Source: Promethearchaeota archaeon
GTDB taxonomy: Archaea > Asgardarchaeota > Lokiarchaeia > Sigynarchaeales > SOKP01
Length of the DNA: 24,773 nt
Assembly (NCBI GenBank): GCA_014729315.1
Contig: WJKD01000592.1
Span: 1-24,773, forward strand
Direction: 5' to 3'
The first letter of the stretch is position 1, and every line of letters starts with the position of its first letter. Positions 16,373 to 22,890 of this stretch are shown here, in pieces. Both the position numbers and the translations under genes were made by a program. The notes beneath the pieces are model-generated. The model saw only the letters and a program-made list of their open reading frames with translations, searched no databases and was not told the DNA's origin.

Positions 16373-16678
16373 TCAGAACGCGCAAGCGTCTCCACACTCT
16401 ACGAAGATTTTTCTTGCTAAACCTCTACCAATCACCATTTTAGAGCCTTTCACATAAATTTCCAGAGGGCCTTTGAAAGGTGCAGCTTTAGTTTTTTTAA
16501 TTTTAGCACCTGGAACAAGCCCTAAATTCGCCAGCCGCTGTTTTTGTCTAAATCCAACATTCACGGAAAGCACTGTCATTTCTTCGCCTTTTTCGCATTT
16601 TGTAAGGCATTTTATTAGGGCAGTTCCCTTCTGATTATTATTATTCCTCAAGGTATTTGATTCTTTAGAATCAATCAT
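16373..16678 (-). CDS. feoA: FeoA-domain protein, copy 1 (feoB-linked)
   Basis: A 101-residue FeoA, the small SH3-like cytoplasmic partner of FeoB. The core is MTVLSVNVGFRQKQRLANLG then LVPGAKI and the C-terminal VIGRGLARKIFV. The core domain is normally about 75 residues; this copy has an extra polar N-terminus of about 20 residues (SKESNTLRNNNNQ). It carries two Cys-x3-Cys pairs flanking the fold, Cys24/Cys28 and Cys95/Cys99, both also present in the second FeoA at 19967. It lies directly upstream of feoB. A TATA-like stretch on the minus strand at 16748-16769 would give a leader near 47 bases, with the operator-like repeat at 16821-16849 further upstream. Confidence 0.95.
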   Translation of the reverse strand: MIDSKESNTLRNNNNQKGTALIKCLTKCEKGEEMTVLSVNVGFRQKQRLANLGLVPGAKIKKTKAAPFKGPLEIYVKGSKMVIGRGLARKIFVECGDACAF

Positions 16679-17371
16679 AATTTATTATTTTTAAGATTTT
16701 TTTTTCAGTTTTAAACAGACATTTTTAGCTCATTTCCAGAGTTGATTAATCTTATAATAATTTTTATGGAAATGAAGGTTTAATGAGTCATTATTATTAA
16801 TGGAAATCATATATTCATAATTAGGTTTGGTAAATCTAGTCATACCTAAATAAAGTAAAAATTTTTTATTTTTAAACATTACGATTATGTTTTAGAGAAT
16901 TCAATAAACATTTTGATCTGAAAAATATTTAATTATAAAAAAATGCGTACAAAGAATAATTTAGAACAAGTGAATTCATCTTTATAAAATTGGAGAAAGT
17001 TAATTCTGTAATAACCATTTTGTTCGCCCAAGGCTCTTAGAAAAAAAGAATTGATAATCGAATTTCTAAAAGAAAAAAAAGAGAATATTGAAGTACTACT
17101 AAATAAAGCCTTTTTACTTCTTCTTAAATAGTGAATAAGGCCTAATTCGTCTAGAAGAATAACCAAGATTATGTTGACTATTATTTAAACATATCAGTAT
17201 CCAATTGATGCGCATCTCCTCTATTTATATTCAAAAATAACAAACTTTTAAGAGATAAATTATTATTCTTAAACAGATTAAGATTTTGGTAAATAGGAAG
17301 ATTAATCTTTAAGTTCAATTGATTTTTCTCAATTCTAAAAGAGTTGACTCATAATAGTCGAAAAATCCATA
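16679..17371. other. Gene-free, very A/T-rich region between feoA1 and the ABC operon
   Basis: Nearly 700 bases with no convincing gene on either strand. It holds the feoA1 promoter (TATA-like, minus strand, 16748-16769), a perfect palindrome TAATGAGTCATTA at 16781-16793, the operator-like repeat at 16821-16849, and possibly a decayed reading frame on the plus strand from 16943. The right-hand end must carry the ABC promoter, but I see no strong TATA match 25-30 bases before GTG 17372. Confidence 0.6.
16821..16849. promoter_or_regulatory. Candidate DtxR-type operator upstream of feoA1
   Basis: TTAGGTTTGG (16821-16830) faces CTAGTCATACCTAA (16836-16849), giving an inverted repeat with TTAGGT at one end and ACCTAA at the other. 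The right half matches the element at 20434-20447 upstream of feoA2 at 12 of 14 positions and both fit TTAGRYATRYCTAA closely. TTAGG/CCTAA symmetry is typical of iron-dependent DtxR/IdeR-family sites. It lies about 50-75 bases upstream of the feoA1 TATA box. Binding is inferred. Confidence 0.4.
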
Positions 17372-18157
17372 GTGTCAGTAAAAAACCTTAAAAAGACTTT
17401 TGAAAATGTTATTGCGGTCGACGGTCTTTCTTTTGAAGTGAGACCTGGTGAAGTATTTGGCTTGTTGGGACCAAACGGAGCAGGAAAAACCACCACAATT
17501 AAGCTTCTTCTCGGATTACTCGAACCCGATAATGGAAAGATAGACATATTTGGACTTAATCCCGAGAAAGATGATGTGGAGATAAAGAGAAGAATCGGAT
17601 ATGTAGCAGAGGAGCCATTGATATTTAAGTCCTTGACGCCGGCAGAATTATTTAATTTTATCTGTTCCATACGAGATTTAAATGAAGAAGAAGTTGCAGA
17701 ACGAGCAAAAGAATATTTGAAAAGCTTAGGGGCTGAAAAACATTACGAACAAATTATCGCAACGCTTTCGCACGGAAATAAACAAAAAATCCAAATCATT
17801 TCTGCACTTCTTCACGAGCCTGATCTACTAATTCTTGACGAGCCGTTTTCGGGAATGGACGCAAAAGCAATTAAAGTTATTAAAGAAATTGTGGACCTTC
17901 AAAAAAAGAATGGAGGTGCGGTTTTATTTTCGTCACACATCTTAGAACTAGCCGAAGATATATGCGATAGGATTGCAATCATTAACAAAGGAAAATTAGT
18001 GGGAATCGGGACTATGGAAGAACTTCGTGCTCAAGCCAACAAAATCGGTGCGAGTTTAGAAGACGTGTTTTTAGGGCTTACTGAAGAAGACGATTCTGTA
18101 AATTCTATTATTAAAAAACTTAAGCTGATGTTTAATAAAAAAGGAGATCGCAATTAA
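17372..18157 (+). CDS. ABC transporter ATP-binding protein
   Basis: A 261-residue ABC ATPase. Walker A is GPNGAGKT (33-40), the signature is LSHGNKQ (132-138, a variant of LSGGQ), Walker B is LLILDEP (152-158), and the switch His189 is in LFSSHIL. The sequence around GYVAEEP (77-82) has Glu where many ABC proteins carry the Q-loop Gln, common in the ABC-2 drug/antibiotic export type. The C-terminal ASLEDVFLGLTEED is also typical of that type. The GTG start is forced: the in-frame stop at 17345-17347 leaves no other start codon before it. It pairs with the permease whose ATG lies eight bases after its stop. Together they form an ABC-2-like exporter of unknown cargo, placed between two feoA genes. 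Confidence 0.92.
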   Translation: MSVKNLKKTFENVIAVDGLSFEVRPGEVFGLLGPNGAGKTTTIKLLLGLLEPDNGKIDIFGLNPEKDDVEIKRRIGYVAEEPLIFKSLTPAELFNFICSIRDLNEEEVAERAKEYLKSLGAEKHYEQIIATLSHGNKQKIQIISALLHEPDLLILDEPFSGMDAKAIKVIKEIVDLQKKNGGAVLFSSHILELAEDICDRIAIINKGKLVGIGTMEELRAQANKIGASLEDVFLGLTEEDDSVNSIIKKLKLMFNKKGDRN

Positions 18158-18165
18158 GAAATCTC

Positions 18166-19902
18166 ATGAAGGATAAAAAAAAATCCCTCTATTCTCTAGC
18201 AAAATTACTGAACCAAGAAATTTTCATGGAAGCACAAATACAAACTGGGGGTATGCGCTACAACAAAGTATTGGAAAAATACGAAAAAAACAAAAAATCT
18301 TTTAAAACTCAAACAATAATCGTTAAAATATCTTACGCTATAATCTTCTCGGTGCTTACAATTATTCCTTTAATGTCATATTTTGAAATCATAACTCGAT
18401 TAAGAGTTTCGCGCGTATCATCGGAAGTTATCATTTTAAGTGGTGCGACCTTCTTTAGTATCTTTTTCCTGCTCCAGTTGATGTATATTATATTACTTGG
18501 AATGTTAAACACTAGCGCCTTGATGTCGGGTAACGCGTTTAAATGGTTAGAAACTCTCCCTCTCTCCAAAAAAAAATTACAAAAATTAAGCTTTCTCACA
18601 ATATTCAGAAGTTTGGATTTACCCTTAATTATAATGGTGGTTATTTTTCCACTTTTAATTTTAATAGGGACTCAAAATTTCTTACTTTTTCTAATTTGTT
18701 TTTTAATTTCAATTACGAATGTTTTATTCATGTTCAGCTCGTTGGTCTTGATTAGCGAACGGATAACTAAAATTCTCCAATTAACAGATAAAAATTCAAA
18801 GAAATCTGCCGCACTGCGCATAATCACGATGTTGGGATATCTTGCGATGACTTTTGGAACTATTTATTTAATTCAGTGGGCATTCACTTCCTTTGAAATC
18901 ATTTTATCTTTCTATATACAATTAGAAAATTCTGATTTCTTGAATTTAATATTTAGCTTAATACCCTTTCCATTTTCATCAAGTTATCTGATTATATTAT
19001 TCAGCGTACCAAAAGAAGTACCAACTTCAATTTGGATTTCAACGATGATTAGCTTTATTTTATTTTTTCTATTGAGTCTAAAGATGTATTCTTCAGCGGT
19101 TAAATCCCTTAAGTCAATCACTCAAATTGAATACAAACCTTCCACCTCCCAAAGCTCTGAGACCATTTCCAAAAAAGACGATCAAGAAATAATCATAAAA
19201 AAGATGAGTCCGGTAAAAGCATACTTGAGAAAAGATTTAGTAGCGGCCACAAGAGACCTTCAGATGTTCATGTTCTTAATTATGCCGATCCTTTTCCCGT
19301 TTATTTTTGTTATATCAAGCATTCTAGGAATATCTACTTCCTCTGAAAGTCCTTTAGATACATTTATGGTGATATGGAGTTTATTATTATTTAGCAGCTT
19401 GATAAATTCCTACATGCTCGTTTCGGGACTATTAGGTGTAGAGGAAACGGGCATATCTATTTTAGCTTCTTTGCCCATTTCTCCCAGAGATCAAGCAAAA
19501 GCTAAGTTGCTCATTATCTTAATAGTACAAACCTTAGGTTTTATGTGTCCGTCAGTGTTATTAATATTATTAACGGGTTATTTTTTGCTCTTAGAATTGA
19601 TTTTCGTCAGTTTACCTATGATCTGGATTATGGCCTTAATAATTTTTGAGTTTAAAATCCTATTTTTTGGAAAAATGAAGTATAAATATGTAATTGAAGA
19701 AGTAAACACGAAATTAAAGTATTTAAAGTGGTTCTTGCTTGCTATAGTAGGCTCCTTTATTTATATTACTATTATCTCCTTCGGAAACATGATTTACTTT
19801 TTGTTTGGTTTAGGACCGCTATTGATCGCATTAGTAATTTTCGAAATAATTAGTCTATTAATAATTCTTCAAATTTTCAACAAAATTTTTCCTAAAGTTT
19901 AA
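18166..19902 (+). CDS. ABC-2-like transporter permease
   Basis: A 578-residue integral membrane protein with roughly 12 hydrophobic segments, the partner of the ATPase eight bases upstream. It appears to be built from two repeats: the stretch SALMSGNAFKWLETLPLSKK near 120-140 is echoed by SGLLGVEETGISILASLPIS near 423-443, each placed just before a helix. This double ABC-2 arrangement fits a large single-chain permease. The charged loop between the halves (about 325-350, rich in Ser, Glu and Lys) is cytoplasmic by prediction. The N-terminal 55 residues are polar. No substrate can be deduced. A hairpin terminator follows at 19912. Confidence 0.8.
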   Translation: MKDKKKSLYSLAKLLNQEIFMEAQIQTGGMRYNKVLEKYEKNKKSFKTQTIIVKISYAIIFSVLTIIPLMSYFEIITRLRVSRVSSEVIILSGATFFSIFFLLQLMYIILLGMLNTSALMSGNAFKWLETLPLSKKKLQKLSFLTIFRSLDLPLIIMVVIFPLLILIGTQNFLLFLICFLISITNVLFMFSSLVLISERITKILQLTDKNSKKSAALRIITMLGYLAMTFGTIYLIQWAFTSFEIILSFYIQLENSDFLNLIFSLIPFPFSSSYLIILFSVPKEVPTSIWISTMISFILFFLLSLKMYSSAVKSLKSITQIEYKPSTSQSSETISKKDDQEIIIKKMSPVKAYLRKDLVAATRDLQMFMFLIMPILFPFIFVISSILGISTSSESPLDTFMVIWSLLLFSSLINSYMLVSGLLGVEETGISILASLPISPRDQAKAKLLIILIVQTLGFMCPSVLLILLTGYFLLLELIFVSLPMIWIMALIIFEFKILFFGKMKYKYVIEEVNTKLKYLKWFLLAIVGSFIYITIISFGNMIYFLFGLGPLLIALVIFEIISLLIILQIFNKIFPKV

Positions 19903-19911
19903 TAAACGATG

Positions 19912-19959
19912 GAAAAAGGTCTTTTTCTTAACGAATATTGAGATAATGCGAAAAAAAAA
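19912..19959. terminator. Terminators between the convergent permease and feoA2 genes
   Basis: On the plus strand GAAAAAG (19912-19918) and CTTTTTC (19921-19927) form perfect seven-base arms ten bases after the permease stop. On the minus strand a run of nine T (A at 19951-19959) begins eight bases after the feoA2 stop. Each suits termination of the gene that runs into it. Confidence 0.5.
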
Positions 19960-19966
19960 TGCTTAA

Positions 19967-20296
19967 TTAAATTTTACAACTATTATCGCAATTTATTATT
20001 ATCTTTGAAGCTATACCCCTTCCTAAAACTAGACTTGAACCTTTTACGCTTATTTCTACTGGACCTCTAAAGGGTGCTTCTTTTGTTTTTACAATTTCTG
20101 TTCCCGGAACTATCCCCAGGTTAGCAAGCCTTCTTTTCGCTCCAAACCCAGCATTCACGCCAATAACAGTAATCTTTGCGCCAATAGGACATTCTGAGAG
20201 ACATTGAGTAAGAGGAACGGGATTTTTAGAAAGAGAATCGTTGTCCTTAATCACAATATTTTCCTCTATTACTTCGTCATATTTTATCTTCGTCAT
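19967..20296 (-). CDS. feoA: FeoA-domain protein, copy 2
   Basis: A second FeoA of 109 residues, monocistronic and about 3.3 kb from feoA1-feoB. The core KITVIGVNAGFGAKRRLANL followed by IVPGTEI and VLGRGIASKIIINC is clearly paralogous to the first copy. It has the same two Cys-x3-Cys pairs, Cys32/Cys36 (QCLSEC) and Cys103/Cys107 (NCDNSCKI). Its N-terminal 28 residues are acidic and unlike those of copy 1. A TATA-like stretch at 20348-20360 (minus strand) would give a leader of about 30 bases. It may be an alternative FeoB partner under different conditions, or a regulator, by inference only. Confidence 0.93.
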   Translation of the reverse strand: MTKIKYDEVIEENIVIKDNDSLSKNPVPLTQCLSECPIGAKITVIGVNAGFGAKRRLANLGIVPGTEIVKTKEAPFRGPVEISVKGSSLVLGRGIASKIIINCDNSCKI

Positions 20297-20433
20297 ATTT
20301 CACAGCGTTTTACTCTGTGCTATTGACTCAGTTTTTTACTTGATAATGTTTATATTTTACTTTTGCGAATATATGCAAATTATGAATAATTATTTGTTAT
20401 ATTCGTTCGGTCTGTCCAAAATTTTTATTTAAT

Positions 20434-20447
20434 TTAGACATACCTAA
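20434..20447. promoter_or_regulatory. Candidate DtxR-type operator upstream of feoA2
   Basis: TTAGACATACCTAA is a palindrome of the form TTAGRYATRYCTAA. CATACCTAA and the TAG before it are shared with the element upstream of feoA1. It lies about 75-85 bases upstream of the feoA2 TATA box and about 130 bases before the plus-strand gene at 20576, so either gene could be its target; feoA2 is favoured by the shared element. Confidence 0.4.
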
Positions 20448-20540
20448 TTATAAATAAAATCAAATGGTTTTTAAAATTTTTCTTTATTCTTCTTTATAAT
20501 TATGAATATTTTTTACTCTTCCATAATTGTATATTAACTA

Positions 20541-20549
20541 TATTTATTA
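20541..20549 (+). promoter_or_regulatory. TATA element of a leaderless TTG-start gene
   Basis: TATTTATTA is centred about 31 bases before TTG 20576. An in-frame stop at 20570-20572 rules out any earlier start, so the message begins at or within a few bases of the TTG. Confidence 0.4.
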
Positions 20550-20575
20550 AATAAAATAGTATTCAAAATTAAATT

Positions 20576-21958
20576 TTGAGCGATCTAGAAGGATTAACCA
20601 GGAATTTACTGGCAAAGGGATATTCAGAGGACAAAATTCTTAATCGGTTGGTTCAAGAATATTTGGATTTTAAAAGTATTGAAAAAGATACCGCCTTTCG
20701 GTTAGCTAAAGCGATCCTAGAAGAATGTAAAAAAAGCGGCGATTTAAACAAAAAAAACGATTTTATTAATACCTTATTAACGATTAATCGAGCAGATGTA
20801 TCTATTGGGAAACAAGGAGTCGGTTGTAGAGGGGCGGGAGATTTTTTTGTTCACAAAATTATTGGTGAACTTTCTCAAACGGAAGAAGAAGCATATCTAA
20901 CACCTAAGTCGTTAGATGACGCTGGAGCAGTACGGTTAGTAGATGTTAAGGGATTTGGCAATAAAGGATTTCAAACAGAAGATTTGATTATTGTCTCAAA
21001 GATGGAAGGTATTCACAGTCGACTAAGCGATTTTCCTTTTATATGTGGATTCCATGTTACGCGTGCAGCACTGAGAGATTTATATGTCAAAGGAGCAAAA
21101 CCAATATCTGTCATGATTGATGTACACTTAGGTGACGATGCTGATGTAGGTAAGCTTTTCGATTTTATGTCTGGCATCTCCACTGTCTGTGAATTAGCTA
21201 AAGTACCCATTACGGCGGGCTCCACATTACGAATCGGTGGAGATATGGTTATAGGAAATCGATTGACTGGTGGTATCGCAGCAGTGGGTCTAACTTCTAA
21301 AACTGTTTTAGCTAGACGTAATATTAAACCTGGTGATAAAATTCTTATGACAGAGGGAGCAGGAGGAGGGACTATAACGACAACTGCAATTTATTCAGGA
21401 AATCACGATGTCGTAAACGAGACTATGAATATTAAATTTTTAGAAGCTTGTGAAATACTCTTGAATAAAAATTACGTTGATCGAATCCACGCTATGGCAG
21501 ATGTTACCAACGGAGGATTGAGAGGGGATCTTTACGAAATTAATTACGAGGCTAATTGTGGAGTTATTGTGTTTGAAGAGGCCATAAGAAAATTAGTTAA
21601 TACTAAGGTTCTAAAATTACTGAAGAAAGTGAGAGTAGACTATTTAGGAGTCTCGTTAGATGCACTGCTTATTTACTGCACAAAAGATATCGTTGAAGAT
21701 ATTATTAACGATTTGGCGGCATTCGATATACAATGTGCTGAAATTGGACAAGTGAATGAAACAAAAGAGGTAAAAATGGTATACAAAGATCAAAAAGAAG
21801 AATCAGTTTTACCTCGCTTTCGGGAATCTGCTTACACGAAAATTAAACAAGAGATTGGCGAAGACACTCCCGAAGCGGTAAAAAAAAATGGAAAAAAGTA
21901 TAGAAATCGCAGCAGAAAAAGCAGTAAAAAAGAAAGAGAAAATCATAAAATTCATTAA
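20576..21958 (+). CDS. AIR synthase-related (PurM-like) ATP-binding protein
   Basis: A 460-residue member of the PurM/SelD/HypE/ThiL superfamily of ATP-dependent enzymes. A helical N-terminal domain of about 80 residues (GYSEDKILNRLVQEYLDF) precedes GVGCRGAGDFFVHK, the DDAGAVRL segment, and GFHVTRAALRDLYVKGAKPI, the dimer and nucleotide-binding core. The C-terminal PurM lobe has TEGAGGGTITTTAI and MADVTNGGLRGDLYEI. It resembles archaeal AIR synthase-related proteins (the methanogenesis-marker-2 group), not true PurM; the reaction is unknown to me. TTG is the only start possible after the in-frame stop at 20570. After the conserved part the frame reads into a low-complexity Lys/Arg tail (KKYRNRSRKSSKKERENHKI) right after a nine-A run at 21880-21888, which may mark a frameshift. 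It converges on larE. Confidence 0.8.
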   Translation: MSDLEGLTRNLLAKGYSEDKILNRLVQEYLDFKSIEKDTAFRLAKAILEECKKSGDLNKKNDFINTLLTINRADVSIGKQGVGCRGAGDFFVHKIIGELSQTEEEAYLTPKSLDDAGAVRLVDVKGFGNKGFQTEDLIIVSKMEGIHSRLSDFPFICGFHVTRAALRDLYVKGAKPISVMIDVHLGDDADVGKLFDFMSGISTVCELAKVPITAGSTLRIGGDMVIGNRLTGGIAAVGLTSKTVLARRNIKPGDKILMTEGAGGGTITTTAIYSGNHDVVNETMNIKFLEACEILLNKNYVDRIHAMADVTNGGLRGDLYEINYEANCGVIVFEEAIRKLVNTKVLKLLKKVRVDYLGVSLDALLIYCTKDIVEDIINDLAAFDIQCAEIGQVNETKEVKMVYKDQKEESVLPRFRESAYTKIKQEIGEDTPEAVKKNGKKYRNRSRKSSKKERENHKIH

Positions 21959-21987
21959 AAGAGATAAAAATACTTAGATCGATGTAA

Positions 21988-22797
21988 TTATTCGTCTAAT
22001 GAACCTGACCTAAAACCATTAATGTCTAAAGTTGTATATTTGAATCCTAATGATCTAAATCTTTCACCAATGCACGAGAGTTCTTCCAACTCTAAAATTT
22101 TATAGAATTCCTCTTTTAAGAGCTCAATTCTTGCTAAATTTCCTTTATGCATCCTAACTCTTAATTGTGTCAAACCGAAGGTTTTTCTTAGAAAAATTTC
22201 GGCCTTTTGAATCATTTCTATTTTCTTTTTATTTATCTCTTGATCGTATGGAATTCGAGAGGCGTAACATGCCATAGACGGTTTTAACGCCGATTTTAGA
22301 TTGAAATAATTGCTTAATTTACGTATATCTTGTTTTGTAATATTATAATAAACATAAGGAGTTTCGATTCCAAGTTCTTCGATAGCTTTCTTGCCAGGAC
22401 GGAATTCCTTTAAATCATCTGAATTAGAGCCGTCAACAATGACATCGAAGTCATTTTCTTCTTTTATAGAGATTAATTCTTTATATAACGCTTTTTTGCA
22501 CAAATAACATCGATTTTTTGGATTATTAGCGAAGGCTACATTATCTAATAGGTCGAAATCTAAAAATTCATGATGGATGTTATATTTACGAGAAAATTGT
22601 TCTGCATCCATTAGGTCTGATTCTGGATAAATCAAAGATCGCGCTGTTATTAAAAGCGTTTCCTCCGCGTATTTAGCCGAAAGAAACGCCAATAAAGAAC
22701 TATCAACACCCCCCGAAAATGCTATAATCGCTTTTTTATGCTGAAAAAACGAAATTAAATCCTTCAGTTTCGATTTGAGATCTTCACCTAGTTTCAT
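21988..22797 (-). CDS. larE: LarE-type ATP-dependent sulfur transferase
   Basis: A 269-residue PP-loop ATPase matching LarE, which adenylates the carboxylates of the nickel-pincer nucleotide precursor and inserts sulfur during lactate racemase-type cofactor synthesis. The PP-loop is AFSGGVDSS (26-34). Three cysteines stand at 97 and 100 (NRCYLC) and 177 (MACYASRIPY); the last matches the sulfur-donating Cys of Lactobacillus LarE. LarE proteins with this Cys-x2-Cys plus Cys set have been reported to hold a [4Fe-4S] cluster and act catalytically instead of sacrificing their own cysteine. No larA, larB or larC is in the window, so partners lie elsewhere. It is divergent from the DNA methyltransferase (93 bases) and convergent with the AIR synthase-like gene (29 bases). 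Confidence 0.88.
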   Translation of the reverse strand: MKLGEDLKSKLKDLISFFQHKKAIIAFSGGVDSSLLAFLSAKYAEETLLITARSLIYPESDLMDAEQFSRKYNIHHEFLDFDLLDNVAFANNPKNRCYLCKKALYKELISIKEENDFDVIVDGSNSDDLKEFRPGKKAIEELGIETPYVYYNITKQDIRKLSNYFNLKSALKPSMACYASRIPYDQEINKKKIEMIQKAEIFLRKTFGLTQLRVRMHKGNLARIELLKEEFYKILELEELSCIGERFRSLGFKYTTLDINGFRSGSLDE

Positions 22798-22860
22798 CTT
22801 CCTAAAGATATTAAGATGTGCTATTTTAATAATATTTTAGATTATAGCTCTTAGTAATCT

Positions 22861-22869
22861 AATTTAATA
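22861..22869 (+). promoter_or_regulatory. TATA element of a leaderless GTG-start DNA methyltransferase gene
   Basis: AATTTAATA is centred about 26 bases before GTG 22891 and no SD site is present, which fits a leaderless transcript. The 93-base gap is shared with the divergent larE promoter. Confidence 0.4.
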
Positions 22870-22890
22870 ATCTAACGAAAAATTGATATT

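Noticed and set aside
16933..17166. Minus-strand frame of 77 codons in the gene-free region
   Set aside because: It is Phe/Leu-rich as expected from antisense A-rich DNA, has no promoter or SD site and no recognised domain.
20301..20319. CACAG/CTGTG hairpin just before the feoA2 start codon
   Set aside because: A five-base stem with a nine-base loop is too weak and too likely by chance to call as a regulatory RNA.
20241..20432. Plus-strand frame of 63 codons upstream of the AIR synthase-like gene
   Set aside because: It overlaps the feoA2 start and its promoter, and has a hydrophobic, A/T-driven composition without an SD site.
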